Source: a bacterium
GTDB lineage: Bacteria > Planctomycetota > UBA1135 > UBA2386
NCBI GenBank assembly: GCA_030432695.1
Contig: JAUILN010000002.1
Location: forward strand, 124,001-188,000
Direction of reading: 5' to 3'
DNA length: 64,000 nt
The notes under the pieces are model-generated. The model was not told the DNA's origin and made no database searches. It saw nothing but the letters and a program-made list of their open reading frames with translations. Made by a program: the position numbers and the translations under genes. The number at the start of each line of letters is the position of its first letter. Within the stretch, counting starts at the first letter, position 1. Below, one piece after another: positions 15,528 to 23,783 of the stretch.

Positions 15528-17831
15528 TTGAAACAGCACCCGTCCACGCTCGTCCCGATCGCCTTCTCGATCGCCGTCGGTCTCGCCATTCCCGCGGCCT
15601 CGGGCCAACAGGACGTGCCGGTCGGTGCCGGCACCCGCGCCGACTACGAGCGCGCCGCCCGCCTTCCGGGCGAGGTCCGCGGCAAGGTCCGGAACGACTC
15701 GCTCGCGATCACCTGGTCGGCCGACGGCAGTTCTCTGTGGTTCCGCATGCAGACCGGACCGCGGACCGGACGCTGGGTCCGCGTCGACCGGACGACCGGC
15801 GAAGCCGCACCCCTGTTCGACCATGACCGCATCGCCGAAGAACTCGGTACCGCACTCGGCGACGCGCTCGATGCCGACGCCCTGCCGATCGAGGACCTCG
15901 CCGAGTCGGCGCCGGGCCGCCTGAGCTTCCGCGCCCGCACGGGCCTGTTCGAGCTCACCGCCGAGGGTCGACTGACCCGCACCGGGGATGCGGGTCCGGG
16001 GGCCGACAAGGGTCGCGGGCGAGGCCGGCGCAGCTGGCGATCCAGCAACTACGGGGACGGCTCGCGGCCTTCCCGCCGTTCGCCCGATGGTCGCTTCGAT
16101 GCGTTGGAACGCGATGGCAACCTGTTCCTCCGCGACGTGGCCTCCGACTCCGAGACCGCGCTGACCGACGACGCCACGGACGGCCGCCGCTACGAGGGCC
16201 GCACCTACTGGTCACCGACCTCCAGCCACTTCGTGGCGATGGACTTCACCCCGGGCGACGGACGGAAGGTCACGATCGTCGACTCGCGACCGGACGACCA
16301 GCTCCAGCCGAAGACCCTCGACTACGACTACGACAAGCCCGGCGACCGGATCGATGTGCGCAAGCCGCACCTCTTCGATGCCGCGAGCGGCCGCGAGATC
16401 CCGCTCGATGACGCGCTGTTCGGCGATCCGTGGAGCATCCGCTCGCTGCGCTGGGAGGCCGACGGGGGTCGCTTCACCTTCGTGTTCGACCAACGCGGCC
16501 ACGCGGTGCAGCGGCTGCTGGCGGTCGATGCGGCCACCGGGACGGTCTCGGTGCTCGCCGAGGAGGACCCAGGCACCTTCGTCGACTACGCCCACAAGAC
16601 CTACCTGCACTGGCTGCCCGAGCGTGGCGAGTTCCTGTGGGCCTCGGAGCGCGACGGCTGGAACCACCTCTACCGCTGCGATGCGGCCTCCGGGGAAGTA
16701 CTCGAGAACCTGACGCCCGGCGACTGGGTGGTGCGCGGCATCGACGAGGTCGACGACGGCCGCGGCATCGTCTGGCTGCGCACCGTCGGCGTGGATCCTG
16801 CCCAGGATCCCTACCACGTCCACCATGCGCGCATCGACCTCGGCCGCGACGACCAGCCCTCGCGTCTCACCCACCTGACGACCAGCGACGGCACCCACAC
16901 GGTGCAGTGGGCACCCGACAAGCGCCATCTCGTCGCCACCTGGTCGCGCGCCGATCACCCGCCGGTCCACGAGCTCCGCTCGGCAGAGAGCGGCGCGCTG
17001 GTCGCGACCCTCGCGGAGGCCGACTGGTCGGAGCTGCTCGCGATGGAGCCCACCTGGCACATCCCCGAGCGCTTCGTCGCCGCGGGTCGCGATGGCACGA
17101 CGCCGATCTGGGGCCTGATCTACCGGCCGAGTCACTTCGATCCCGAGCGCAGCTACCCGGTGGTCGAGGACATCTACGCCGGTCCCCACGACCACCACGT
17201 CCCCAAGTCGTTCCACGCCTACGCCCGCGGCCGCTCGCTCGCCGAACTGGGCTTCGTGGTGGTGCGGATCGACGGCATGGGCACCAACTGGCGCTCCAAG
17301 TCGTTCCACGACGTGGCCTGGCAGAACCTCGGCGACTCCGGATTCCCCGACCGGATCGCCTGGATGAAGGCCGCCGCGGTCGAACGCCCTTGGATGGACC
17401 TGTCACGCGTCGGGGTCTACGGCGGTTCGGCCGGCGGCCAATCGGCCGTACGGGCACTGATCGCCCACGGCGACTTCTACAAGGTCGCGGCGGCCGACTG
17501 CGGCTGCCACGACAACCGCATGGACAAGGTGTGGTGGAACGAGCTGTGGATGGGCTATCCGGTCGGTCCACACTACGAGGAACAGTCGAACGTGACCCAG
17601 GCCCATCGCCTGCAGGGCGACCTGTTCCTCACCGTCGGCGAACTCGACCGCAACGTCGATCCGGCCTCGACCCTACAACTCGTCGACGCGCTGATCGCCG
17701 CCGACAAGGACTTCGAGTTCCTGATGTTCCCCGGCGGTGGGCACGGGGCCGGCGAGAGCCGCTACGGCGTGCGACGACGGCGCGACTTCTTCGTGCGCAA
17801 GCTGCTCGGCGTCGAGCCGCGCAGCCGCTGA
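15528..17831 (+). CDS. Secreted S9B dipeptidyl-peptidase IV-like serine peptidase
   Basis: A 767-residue protein begun at TTG, with a signal peptide (cleavage near AASGQ). Residues about 40-500 form the beta-propeller (DPPIV N-terminal domain), and the C-terminal ~260 residues form the prolyl-oligopeptidase hydrolase. The nucleophile Ser lies in VYGGSAGGQ (about residue 633), the acid probably in GELDRNVD, and the base in GGGHGAGES. A run of basic and acidic residues around 155-180 (KGRGRGRR, DGSRPSRRSPDGR) interrupts the propeller. It acts outside the cytoplasm on peptides, probably removing N-terminal X-Pro-type dipeptides. Its end is 16 nt from the convergent kinase gene. Confidence 0.88.
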   Translation: MKQHPSTLVPIAFSIAVGLAIPAASGQQDVPVGAGTRADYERAARLPGEVRGKVRNDSLAITWSADGSSLWFRMQTGPRTGRWVRVDRTTGEAAPLFDHDRIAEELGTALGDALDADALPIEDLAESAPGRLSFRARTGLFELTAEGRLTRTGDAGPGADKGRGRGRRSWRSSNYGDGSRPSRRSPDGRFDALERDGNLFLRDVASDSETALTDDATDGRRYEGRTYWSPTSSHFVAMDFTPGDGRKVTIVDSRPDDQLQPKTLDYDYDKPGDRIDVRKPHLFDAASGREIPLDDALFGDPWSIRSLRWEADGGRFTFVFDQRGHAVQRLLAVDAATGTVSVLAEEDPGTFVDYAHKTYLHWLPERGEFLWASERDGWNHLYRCDAASGEVLENLTPGDWVVRGIDEVDDGRGIVWLRTVGVDPAQDPYHVHHARIDLGRDDQPSRLTHLTTSDGTHTVQWAPDKRHLVATWSRADHPPVHELRSAESGALVATLAEADWSELLAMEPTWHIPERFVAAGRDGTTPIWGLIYRPSHFDPERSYPVVEDIYAGPHDHHVPKSFHAYARGRSLAELGFVVVRIDGMGTNWRSKSFHDVAWQNLGDSGFPDRIAWMKAAAVERPWMDLSRVGVYGGSAGGQSAVRALIAHGDFYKVAAADCGCHDNRMDKVWWNELWMGYPVGPHYEEQSNVTQAHRLQGDLFLTVGELDRNVDPASTLQLVDALIAADKDFEFLMFPGGGHGAGESRYGVRRRRDFFVRKLLGVEPRSR

Positions 17832-17847
17832 AGTCCGCCGGCGGAAT

Positions 17848-19500
17848 TCACGGCCCGACTCGCGGACGCAGCCACTGCGCCAACACGTCCGCCAGGTGCT
17901 GGCGGTTGACCGGCTTGCCCAGGAAGCCGTTCATGCCGGCCTCGAAGCAGCTCTGCCGATCCTCGTCACGAACGCTCGCGGTCATCGCCACGATCGGCAC
18001 GCCCGACCGTTCGCTCGCCGCGCCGCGGATGCACGTGGTGGCCTGCACGCCATCCAGCTCCGGCATGTGGTAATCCATCAGGACCAGGTCCCACGGTTCC
18101 CGCAGCACCGCCTCGACCGCGTACCGACCGTTCTCCACCGAGTGCACCTCGCAGCCGAAGTGCTGCAGGAGGCGCTCCGCGACCTTGCGGTTGATCGCGT
18201 TGTCCTCGGCGATGAGCACGCGTCCGGCGAAGCGCCGCGTCTCCAGGACCGCCTTCGGTCCCGGGCACGCCTGCGCGGTGCACTCGACCTGCTTCACGTC
18301 GATCTCGAACGCGAAGCACGAACCGCGACCTTCCGGATTCGCCGCGCAGCGAAGCTCCCCGCCCATCAACTCGACGAGCTGACGGCTGATCGACAGACCG
18401 AGACCGGTCCCGCCGAACTGCCGGGTGGTCTCTTCGTCGGCCTGCACGAACGGCTCGAAGATCCGGTCGCGGGCTCCCTCGTCGATCCCCACACCGGTGT
18501 CGACGACCGAGAACGACAGGCGAGCGCGTTCTCCCTCGCTCCGGAATCCGAGCCGCGCCCGCACCGACCCGCAGTGCGTGAACTTCAGCGCATTGCCGAG
18601 CAGGTTGACCATCACCTGCCGAAGCCGCTTCGGATCACCCACCAGGCAACGCGGCACGGCGGGTTCGATCTCGACCTCCAGCTGCAGGCCCCGTGACTCG
18701 GCGTCGTGGCGGAAGCACGAGACCACGTCGAGCAGCACCTCGGCGGGCGACATCGGTCGAGATTCGAGTTCGAGGAAGCCGGCTTCGATCCGCGCGTAGT
18801 CCAGGAGGTCGTTGATGATCTCCAGCAGCGCGCCGGACGACCCACACATCACGCGCACCGAGTCCTCCTGACGCGCGTCGAGCCCGCCCTCGGCGAGCAG
18901 CACCTCGGCCATGCCGAGAATGCCGTTCATCGGAGTCCGCAGCTCGTGACTCATCCGGGCCAGGAAGCGACTCTTCGCGGCACTGGCCGCCTCGGCGGCG
19001 CTGCGCGCGACCTCCAGGGCCTCGCCCTTCTCCACCAGCCGCTTCGCCAGGCGCTTGGCATCGCTGAGGCTGGTGTCACGCACCCGGTTGGCGATCAGCA
19101 GATCGGGCACCGCGTCATGCAGTGCGAAGTCCGACACGTGCAGGCCCGTGCGCGCCAACTCGGCTGAACTGGCGACGAACGGCGACGCCAGCAGGACCAG
19201 CCGGTCGGGTTCCGCCTCGTAGACGAAGTGGCCGCGTAGGGACAGCCGCTCGTTCTCGAGGGCGATCACCAACCCTCTCCCACAGAGTGCCTGGAGGATC
19301 TCGAAGTCGACGTTGCGCAACCGCGGCCTGACGATCCTGGCAACGTCCATCCAGACCGCTCCCGGACGCACCGCCCCACAGACCTTCGCGATCGACGCTC
19401 CCACACTCGCGATCCGGAGATCCCTGTCCACCACCAGGTGGAAGGGGAACGCCTCCGCCAGGTGCTGCGGCGACAGCGTGAATCCGGATCGGTCGTCCAT
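17848..19500 (-). CDS. HNOBA-type hybrid sensor histidine kinase with receiver domain
   Basis: A 550-residue cytoplasmic protein with no membrane segments. Residues about 8-140 match the haem-NO-binding-associated (HNOBA) PAS-like domain (FPFHLVVDRDLRI, RGHFVYEAE, LLIANRVRDTSLSDAKRLAKRL), leading into a coiled coil (about 145-178). HisKA carries H185 in MSHELRTPMNG. The ATPase has NLLGNALKF, DTGVGI and GGTGLGLSI. A receiver domain (about 425-545) has DN near 433, phospho-acceptor D476 in LVLMDYHMPELDG, and the lysine in GKPVN. It starts one base after the H-NOX gene, so H-NOX bound to haem and ligand very probably controls this kinase. No Hpt protein or output regulator lies nearby. Confidence 0.9.
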   Translation of the reverse strand: MDDRSGFTLSPQHLAEAFPFHLVVDRDLRIASVGASIAKVCGAVRPGAVWMDVARIVRPRLRNVDFEILQALCGRGLVIALENERLSLRGHFVYEAEPDRLVLLASPFVASSAELARTGLHVSDFALHDAVPDLLIANRVRDTSLSDAKRLAKRLVEKGEALEVARSAAEAASAAKSRFLARMSHELRTPMNGILGMAEVLLAEGGLDARQEDSVRVMCGSSGALLEIINDLLDYARIEAGFLELESRPMSPAEVLLDVVSCFRHDAESRGLQLEVEIEPAVPRCLVGDPKRLRQVMVNLLGNALKFTHCGSVRARLGFRSEGERARLSFSVVDTGVGIDEGARDRIFEPFVQADEETTRQFGGTGLGLSISRQLVELMGGELRCAANPEGRGSCFAFEIDVKQVECTAQACPGPKAVLETRRFAGRVLIAEDNAINRKVAERLLQHFGCEVHSVENGRYAVEAVLREPWDLVLMDYHMPELDGVQATTCIRGAASERSGVPIVAMTASVRDEDRQSCFEAGMNGFLGKPVNRQHLADVLAQWLRPRVGP

Positions 19501-19501
19501 C

Positions 19502-20047
19502 TCAGACGATCCGCACCTCGAAGACGTCACAGTCGTCGGTCTCGCCACGGGCCTCCACCAACTCGACCTCGATGCGCAGGCCGAACCGTTCACCGAGGCC
19601 CTGCAGCAGCCCGACCACCATCGGCTGCAGCCCGGCGCGCTCGGAGAAGTACTCGAGCCGGGCGGTCCGGTCGTCGACCTGCTGGCACACGAAGCTCGGC
19701 GGCCGCAGCTCTGGGAAGGCCAGACTCAGCCGCGTATGCAGACCATCGAGGTTGGCGACGAACTCGAAGAACGAGCTGCCCGACGCGTCGAGCAGGTCGG
19801 CATAGCCCTCGCGGGCCGTGTAGAGCATCCAATGGCGGCCGAACGCGTGCAGCAGGTCGGGCACCGGGGTCTCGAGGATCTCGGAGGCCGCGCCGACGAG
19901 CCGGAAGGTCAGCTCGTCGGGATACGGATCCATGCTGATGAAGGCCGCATCGGTGGCGCCGGCCTGACCACGGATCCTGTCCCAGACCTCTTCACCGTGG
20001 TTGGACACCACGAGGTCCTCCACCGCTTTGTTGACCAATCCGTACAT
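19502..20047 (-). CDS. H-NOX haem nitric oxide/oxygen sensor
   Basis: A 181-residue H-NOX (HNOB) protein. It begins MYGLVNKAVEDLV, with H104 in NLDGLHTRL as the proximal haem ligand and the haem-propionate YxSxR motif as Y133-S135-R137. No tyrosine occurs around residue 140, where O2-binding H-NOX proteins have the distal Tyr (here GLQPMVV), so selective NO binding is expected from family knowledge. A strong GGAGGT precedes the ATG by four bases. The gene is coupled to the HNOBA hybrid kinase downstream and divergent from the diiron oxidase cassette. Confidence 0.95.
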   Translation of the reverse strand: MYGLVNKAVEDLVVSNHGEEVWDRIRGQAGATDAAFISMDPYPDELTFRLVGAASEILETPVPDLLHAFGRHWMLYTAREGYADLLDASGSSFFEFVANLDGLHTRLSLAFPELRPPSFVCQQVDDRTARLEYFSERAGLQPMVVGLLQGLGERFGLRIEVELVEARGETDDCDVFEVRIV

Positions 20048-20051
20048 CGGG

Positions 20052-20057
20052 ACCTCC
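20052..20057 (-). promoter_or_regulatory. Strong ribosome binding site of the H-NOX gene
   Basis: On the minus strand GGAGGT stands four bases before the ATG at 20047. It is one of the clearest Shine-Dalgarno sequences in the window, and it fixes the H-NOX start. Confidence 0.7.
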
Positions 20058-20194
20058 GCTCTTCCCGACGGATCGGTTCCGGAAGTCCGAACGCTTGAGC
20101 CTGGGTGCAGTCTGAAATCTGGACGGTCGCGCTAAGACGCGGAGATACCGGGTGGACGAGACCCCCTCCTCAGTCCTCCAAACCGATCTCGACC

Positions 20195-21016
20195 GTGACT
20201 GCAATCCCCCGCGTCCAGCCGTCGGCCACCGCCCCGACCTCCTCGACCCTCGCCGGCCTGCAGCTCGCCGCCACGTCGCACCGAGCGGTGCACCACCGCT
20301 GGCTGAACGACTTCCAGACCGGCTCGCTGTTCGCCGACCCTTCGGCAATCAGCGATTTCGCAGGCAGTTACGCACGCTACTCGACCAGCTTCCCGGCGTT
20401 CCTCCGTGCGGTCATCGACTCGCTCGAGAGCCCGGAGCACCGCGAACTGCTCGGCCACAACCTCCGCGAGGAGGGTGGAGAACTCGACGACGAGATGCGC
20501 GAAGAGCTGCGGGAAGCCGGAATCGACCCAGTGAAGGTCGATGGGGTCTCGCATCCGAAGCTGTTCCGCCGCTTCCACGACGCGGTGAACGGCCAGAGCG
20601 CCGACCCGCGCGCGCTGCGGATCGGCGAGCAGTGGCGCGACGCCTTCCTCGAGCTGCTGCGTACCGCCTCGGCGCCGGCCGCGGTGGGCGCTCTCGGGAT
20701 CGGCACCGAGGGGATCGTCCGCGACGTCTACCAGCAGATCCTCGGCGGCCTCGAGAATCACACCACCCTCGAGGCCGACGACTACATCTTCTTCACGCTG
20801 CATTGCCTGGTCGACGACCAGCACCAGCTCGACCTGTTGTCGATCGCCGCGGACCTGTCGGCCGACGAAGAAGGCAAGCGGGAGCTGACCCGCGGCGCGT
20901 TGGCCGCCCTCGATCTCCGCGCCCGTTACTGGGACCGCATGCACGAACTCGCGGTCGAGAAGCGCTGCGCGCTGCTCTCCGCCGGACCGGTCCTGGTCCA
21001 CGGAGCCACGGCATGA
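20195..21016 (+). CDS. Haem-oxygenase-like diiron oxidase (HDO) family enzyme
   Basis: A 273-residue helical protein of the iron-containing redox enzyme/HDO superfamily (relatives of CADD, UndA, BesC and SznF). The ligand set can be read out: Glu in NLREEGG (E92/E93), H120 in SHPKLF, E172 in GIGTEGIV, and the HxxxDxxH triplet H203-D207-H210 in TLHCLVDDQH. The GTG at 20195 is the best start; an upstream GTG at 20105 would add 30 unrelated residues. The reaction is an oxygen-dependent oxidation, but family members cleave C-C bonds, desaturate or N-oxygenate, so the substrate is open. Its stop overlaps the methyltransferase ATG. Confidence 0.85.
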   Translation: MTAIPRVQPSATAPTSSTLAGLQLAATSHRAVHHRWLNDFQTGSLFADPSAISDFAGSYARYSTSFPAFLRAVIDSLESPEHRELLGHNLREEGGELDDEMREELREAGIDPVKVDGVSHPKLFRRFHDAVNGQSADPRALRIGEQWRDAFLELLRTASAPAAVGALGIGTEGIVRDVYQQILGGLENHTTLEADDYIFFTLHCLVDDQHQLDLLSIAADLSADEEGKRELTRGALAALDLRARYWDRMHELAVEKRCALLSAGPVLVHGATA

Positions 21017-21867
21017 CCGGCCTCGCCCTGGGGGAGCCCGCCGCGAAAGAGGGTGCCGTGAAGGAGTGCGCCGTGACGGAACCGATCGGCAAGGAGTCGA
21101 CCGAGAAGCTCTACGACGCCTCGGCCAGCGGCTGGGTCCGCGATGAGCCGGTGCTGCTGTCGGACTACACCGCTCGCCCCGTGGTGCTCGAGTGGTGTGC
21201 GCCGATCGAAGGTGCCCGGGTGCTCGACCTGGGCTGCGGCGAAGGCTACGTCGCGCGCCGGCTGGTCGAGAACGGCGCGACCCACGTGCTCGGCCTCGAC
21301 CAGTCGTCGGCGATGGTGTCGCACGCGTGCAGTGCCGCGGCCACCGCCAGTCTCGAGGAGCGCCTCGAGTTCCGCGTCGCGGATGCCGGCCGAACACTCG
21401 ACGGCGTGACTCCGGAAAGCGTCGACCTGGTCGTCGCCGTCTTCCTGATGAACTACCTCGACCTCGCCGCGACGCGCCAGGTCATGCGCAGCGCCTGGCA
21501 GGCTCTGAAACCTGGCGGCCGCTTCGTGTTCACCGTGCCGCATCCGGCCCTGCCGTTCTTCCGCGACGAGTCGGGCGCCGGCGAACGATTCCACTTCGAG
21601 CGCCCGGCCGGCGGCTACTTCTCGACCCGTGACGAACAGCTGGAGGGCGAGATCGCCCGCCGCGACGGCACCTCGAATCCGGTGCGCTGCGTCCACAAGA
21701 CCTTCACCGACTACTTCGAGGCCCTCGCCGCCGCCGGCTTCGAGGGCATGCCGAAGCTGCGCGAACTCTGCGTCACCGACGAGCATCTCGCGCTCGATCC
21801 AGACTTCTTCGGCCCGCTCGCGGACCGTCCCCTGCACGTCATCTTCCGAGTGGAGCGTCCCCGATGA
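21013..21867 (+). CDS. Class I SAM-dependent methyltransferase of the redox cassette
   Basis: A 284-residue methyltransferase. The N-terminal ~35 residues are a variable extension (repeated KE and TE pairs), then YDASASGWVRDEP, motif I VLDLGCGEGYVARRL, an acidic post-I residue in GLDQSSAMV, DLVVAVFLMNYL and LKPGGRFVFTVPHP. The layout is that of small-molecule (O- or N-) methyltransferases of the UbiE/Methyltransf_25 type. ATGA overlaps join it to the diiron oxidase before and the Fe/2OG oxygenase after, so all three should be made together and act on one compound. Confidence 0.88.
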   Translation: MTGLALGEPAAKEGAVKECAVTEPIGKESTEKLYDASASGWVRDEPVLLSDYTARPVVLEWCAPIEGARVLDLGCGEGYVARRLVENGATHVLGLDQSSAMVSHACSAAATASLEERLEFRVADAGRTLDGVTPESVDLVVAVFLMNYLDLAATRQVMRSAWQALKPGGRFVFTVPHPALPFFRDESGAGERFHFERPAGGYFSTRDEQLEGEIARRDGTSNPVRCVHKTFTDYFEALAAAGFEGMPKLRELCVTDEHLALDPDFFGPLADRPLHVIFRVERPR

Positions 21868-22907
21868 TCCTCCCCGCTCGCAGCCCTGCGTCCCGCCGGT
21901 GGACCGCCGAAGCCCTGCTGGCCCGCGACGGCTGGCGCGTCCGCGTGCCCGCTGCCGTCGCCGACGAGTTCCACGACCTCGCCGACGCCCGCCCCGACCT
22001 GGTCGCATCACCCGCCAGCGCCGAACGCGGCGAGTTCCATCTTCCCGAACTCCAGGCCTTCGCGCTGCGGCTGCGCTCCCACCTGGTCCGCGGCGACGGC
22101 GTCGCGTGGCTGCACGAGGGCGCACTGCTCGGCCTGGACGGCGACCGCGGACCGCTGTTCCACGCGCTACTCGGCGCCTCGCTGGGCACGCCGCTCGAGC
22201 AGTACGGCCGACTGTTCCCGATCAAGGACCGCGGCGTCGACCACCTCTCGGACCGCGTGCCGGTTTCGATGACCAGCGCGCGCACCGAGTTCCACACCGA
22301 CAGCAGCTCGGTCGACGTGCTGCCCGACCTGGTCGGCCTGCACTGCGAGCAGGAAGCCCGCGACGGTGGCGACTCGCTGGTGAGCAATGCCGCCGAGGTC
22401 CGTGCCCGCCTCGCCGAGGAGGCGCCGGAGCTGCTGGAGATCCTCCGCCGCCCGCTGATCCGCGACATCGTCACGCCCGGCAGCGGCACCAGCCTGGAGG
22501 CCCTGCTCCGCAACGCGTTCCCGGTGTTCGGCCCCGCTGCCGACGGTCCCGAGTTCATGTTCCGCTACATGCGGCTGTGGATCGAACGCGGCCAGTCCAA
22601 TGCCGGCCGCCCGCTCGATGCCGAGTCCCTGCGCGCGCTGGATACGCTCGACGCGCTGCTCACCGCCCCCGAGCACTCGTTGAGCTTCCGGCTGCGTGCG
22701 GGCGACTCGCTGTGGGTCGACAACCGGCTGCTCGCGCACGACCGCACCCGCTTCGTCGACGATCCGGCGAAGCCGCGCCTGCTCTACCGGATGTGGGTCC
22801 AGACGCCAGCGGAGGCGCGGCGGATGACCACCCCGCGCAGCGCGGTCGCGGCGCGGCACGCGGCTCGGCGACCGGGCAAGGTGTCGGCCCTCGCCCGGAT
22901 CCAGTGA
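21864..22907 (+). CDS. TauD/TfdA-like Fe(II)/2-oxoglutarate-dependent oxygenase
   Basis: A 347-residue enzyme of the TauD/clavaminate synthase-like family. The iron triad is H144-x-D146 in TEFHTDSSS plus H292 in RLLAHDRTRF, with an Arg in LLYRMWV as the 2-oxoglutarate anchor. The first 60 residues are an added segment rich in Ala and Arg. The family hydroxylates, desaturates or halogenates small amines and amino acids. Here it completes a three-gene, overlapping cassette with an HDO oxidase and a methyltransferase, so it probably tailors the same metabolite. No transporter or NRPS/PKS gene lies beside it. Confidence 0.88.
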   Translation: MILPARSPASRRWTAEALLARDGWRVRVPAAVADEFHDLADARPDLVASPASAERGEFHLPELQAFALRLRSHLVRGDGVAWLHEGALLGLDGDRGPLFHALLGASLGTPLEQYGRLFPIKDRGVDHLSDRVPVSMTSARTEFHTDSSSVDVLPDLVGLHCEQEARDGGDSLVSNAAEVRARLAEEAPELLEILRRPLIRDIVTPGSGTSLEALLRNAFPVFGPAADGPEFMFRYMRLWIERGQSNAGRPLDAESLRALDTLDALLTAPEHSLSFRLRAGDSLWVDNRLLAHDRTRFVDDPAKPRLLYRMWVQTPAEARRMTTPRSAVAARHAARRPGKVSALARIQ

Positions 22908-23008
22908 GCATGTCACTTCTCCGAGGTCACGAACTCACACGGCCCACGAACCCTTGTCGGCAGGCCGGACCGGAGCCAGCGGCCGAACGCACCGATCCGG
23001 ATGGCCGT

Positions 23009-23029
23009 CGGCGCCGCGTCGAGGCGCCG
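23009..23029 (+). terminator. GC-rich hairpin after the redox cassette
   Basis: CGGCGCC (23009-23015), 7-nt loop, GGCGCCG (23023-23029). It stands about 100 nt after the dioxygenase stop and before the convergent ParA-like remnant. Confidence 0.5.
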
Positions 23030-23047
23030 CCCAAATCGTCGGCGTCG

Positions 23048-23783
23048 TCAATGGCCGGCTGTCTCGCCTGGCTTCCCCACCAGCTTGCGCACCAGCTCTT
23101 CGAACACCCTGCGACACCGGACAACGGCCTGGATCTGCCCGCCCCCGATGCCGTCGCGCTGCTTCAGATCGAACATCGGCTTGCGAGCCTGCTGGGCGAT
23201 CGGAACCAGACTCGCGAAGTGTTGGATCAAGGCCAGACAGTACGGATCCTCCTCCACCGTGAGCGCCTTCACCGAAACCGGTAGTGGGTCCCTCTGCTCC
23301 AGCAACTCCTCACGGAACACCTTCGGGATCGACTCTGAACACCAGGTCTGCATTCACGGCGGCAGCGCCCAGGTTGGAGAGCACGTCGAGAGAGGTCGTG
23401 ACGTCGAGTGCGCGTTCGTTGCTGCCCGACATCGTCTTGGACCATTCCTCCGCCAGCGTCTGCTCGAAACGGCTCAACGCCAGATGACCGGGGAGCAGCC
23501 AGAGCTGGTCGGCAACCACCTGGAGTTCGGGAGCACGTACAGCCCCGCGCCCTCGCCGAACCAGATCCAGACAACCCGCCACCGTGCTTCCACCATCCGA
23601 CTCGTCCGACCACAGGTCGAGCAGACGCGCCTCGTCGAGGAACATCGACGTCACGTTGCACTGCGGGTCGTAGTCCAGAACGAGGACGCGATACCCGATC
23701 CGCGACGCCATGTGCGCGAGATGGAAGGTCAACGTGGTCTTGCCGACCCCTCCCTTGTTGTTGAACAGCGCGAGCGTGTTCAT
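23048..23783 (-). pseudogene. ParA-like ATPase, internally deleted and frameshifted
   Basis: The N-terminal frame starts MNTLALFNNKGGVGKTTLTF (deviant Walker A) and runs through LDYDPQCNVTSMFLDE to NADLVF, about 145 residues, then stops at 23310. The C-terminal family region (SIPKVFREEL, DPYCLALIQHF, ARKPMFDLK, VRCRRVFEELV) continues in another frame from about 23353 to 23048. Compared with full-length ParA-family proteins of this type, the middle (Walker B GPN region and following helices, an estimated 100 or more residues) is missing. The ATG overlaps the stop of the AlbA_2 gene (ATGA), so the two were once an operon. No parB or centromere repeats are near, so chromosome partition is unlikely. 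Confidence 0.8.

Noticed and set aside
23310..23783. ParA-like gene as a plasmid or chromosome partition locus
   Set aside because: No parB, parS-like repeats or replication gene is adjacent; it is coupled to an AlbA_2 gene and is broken.
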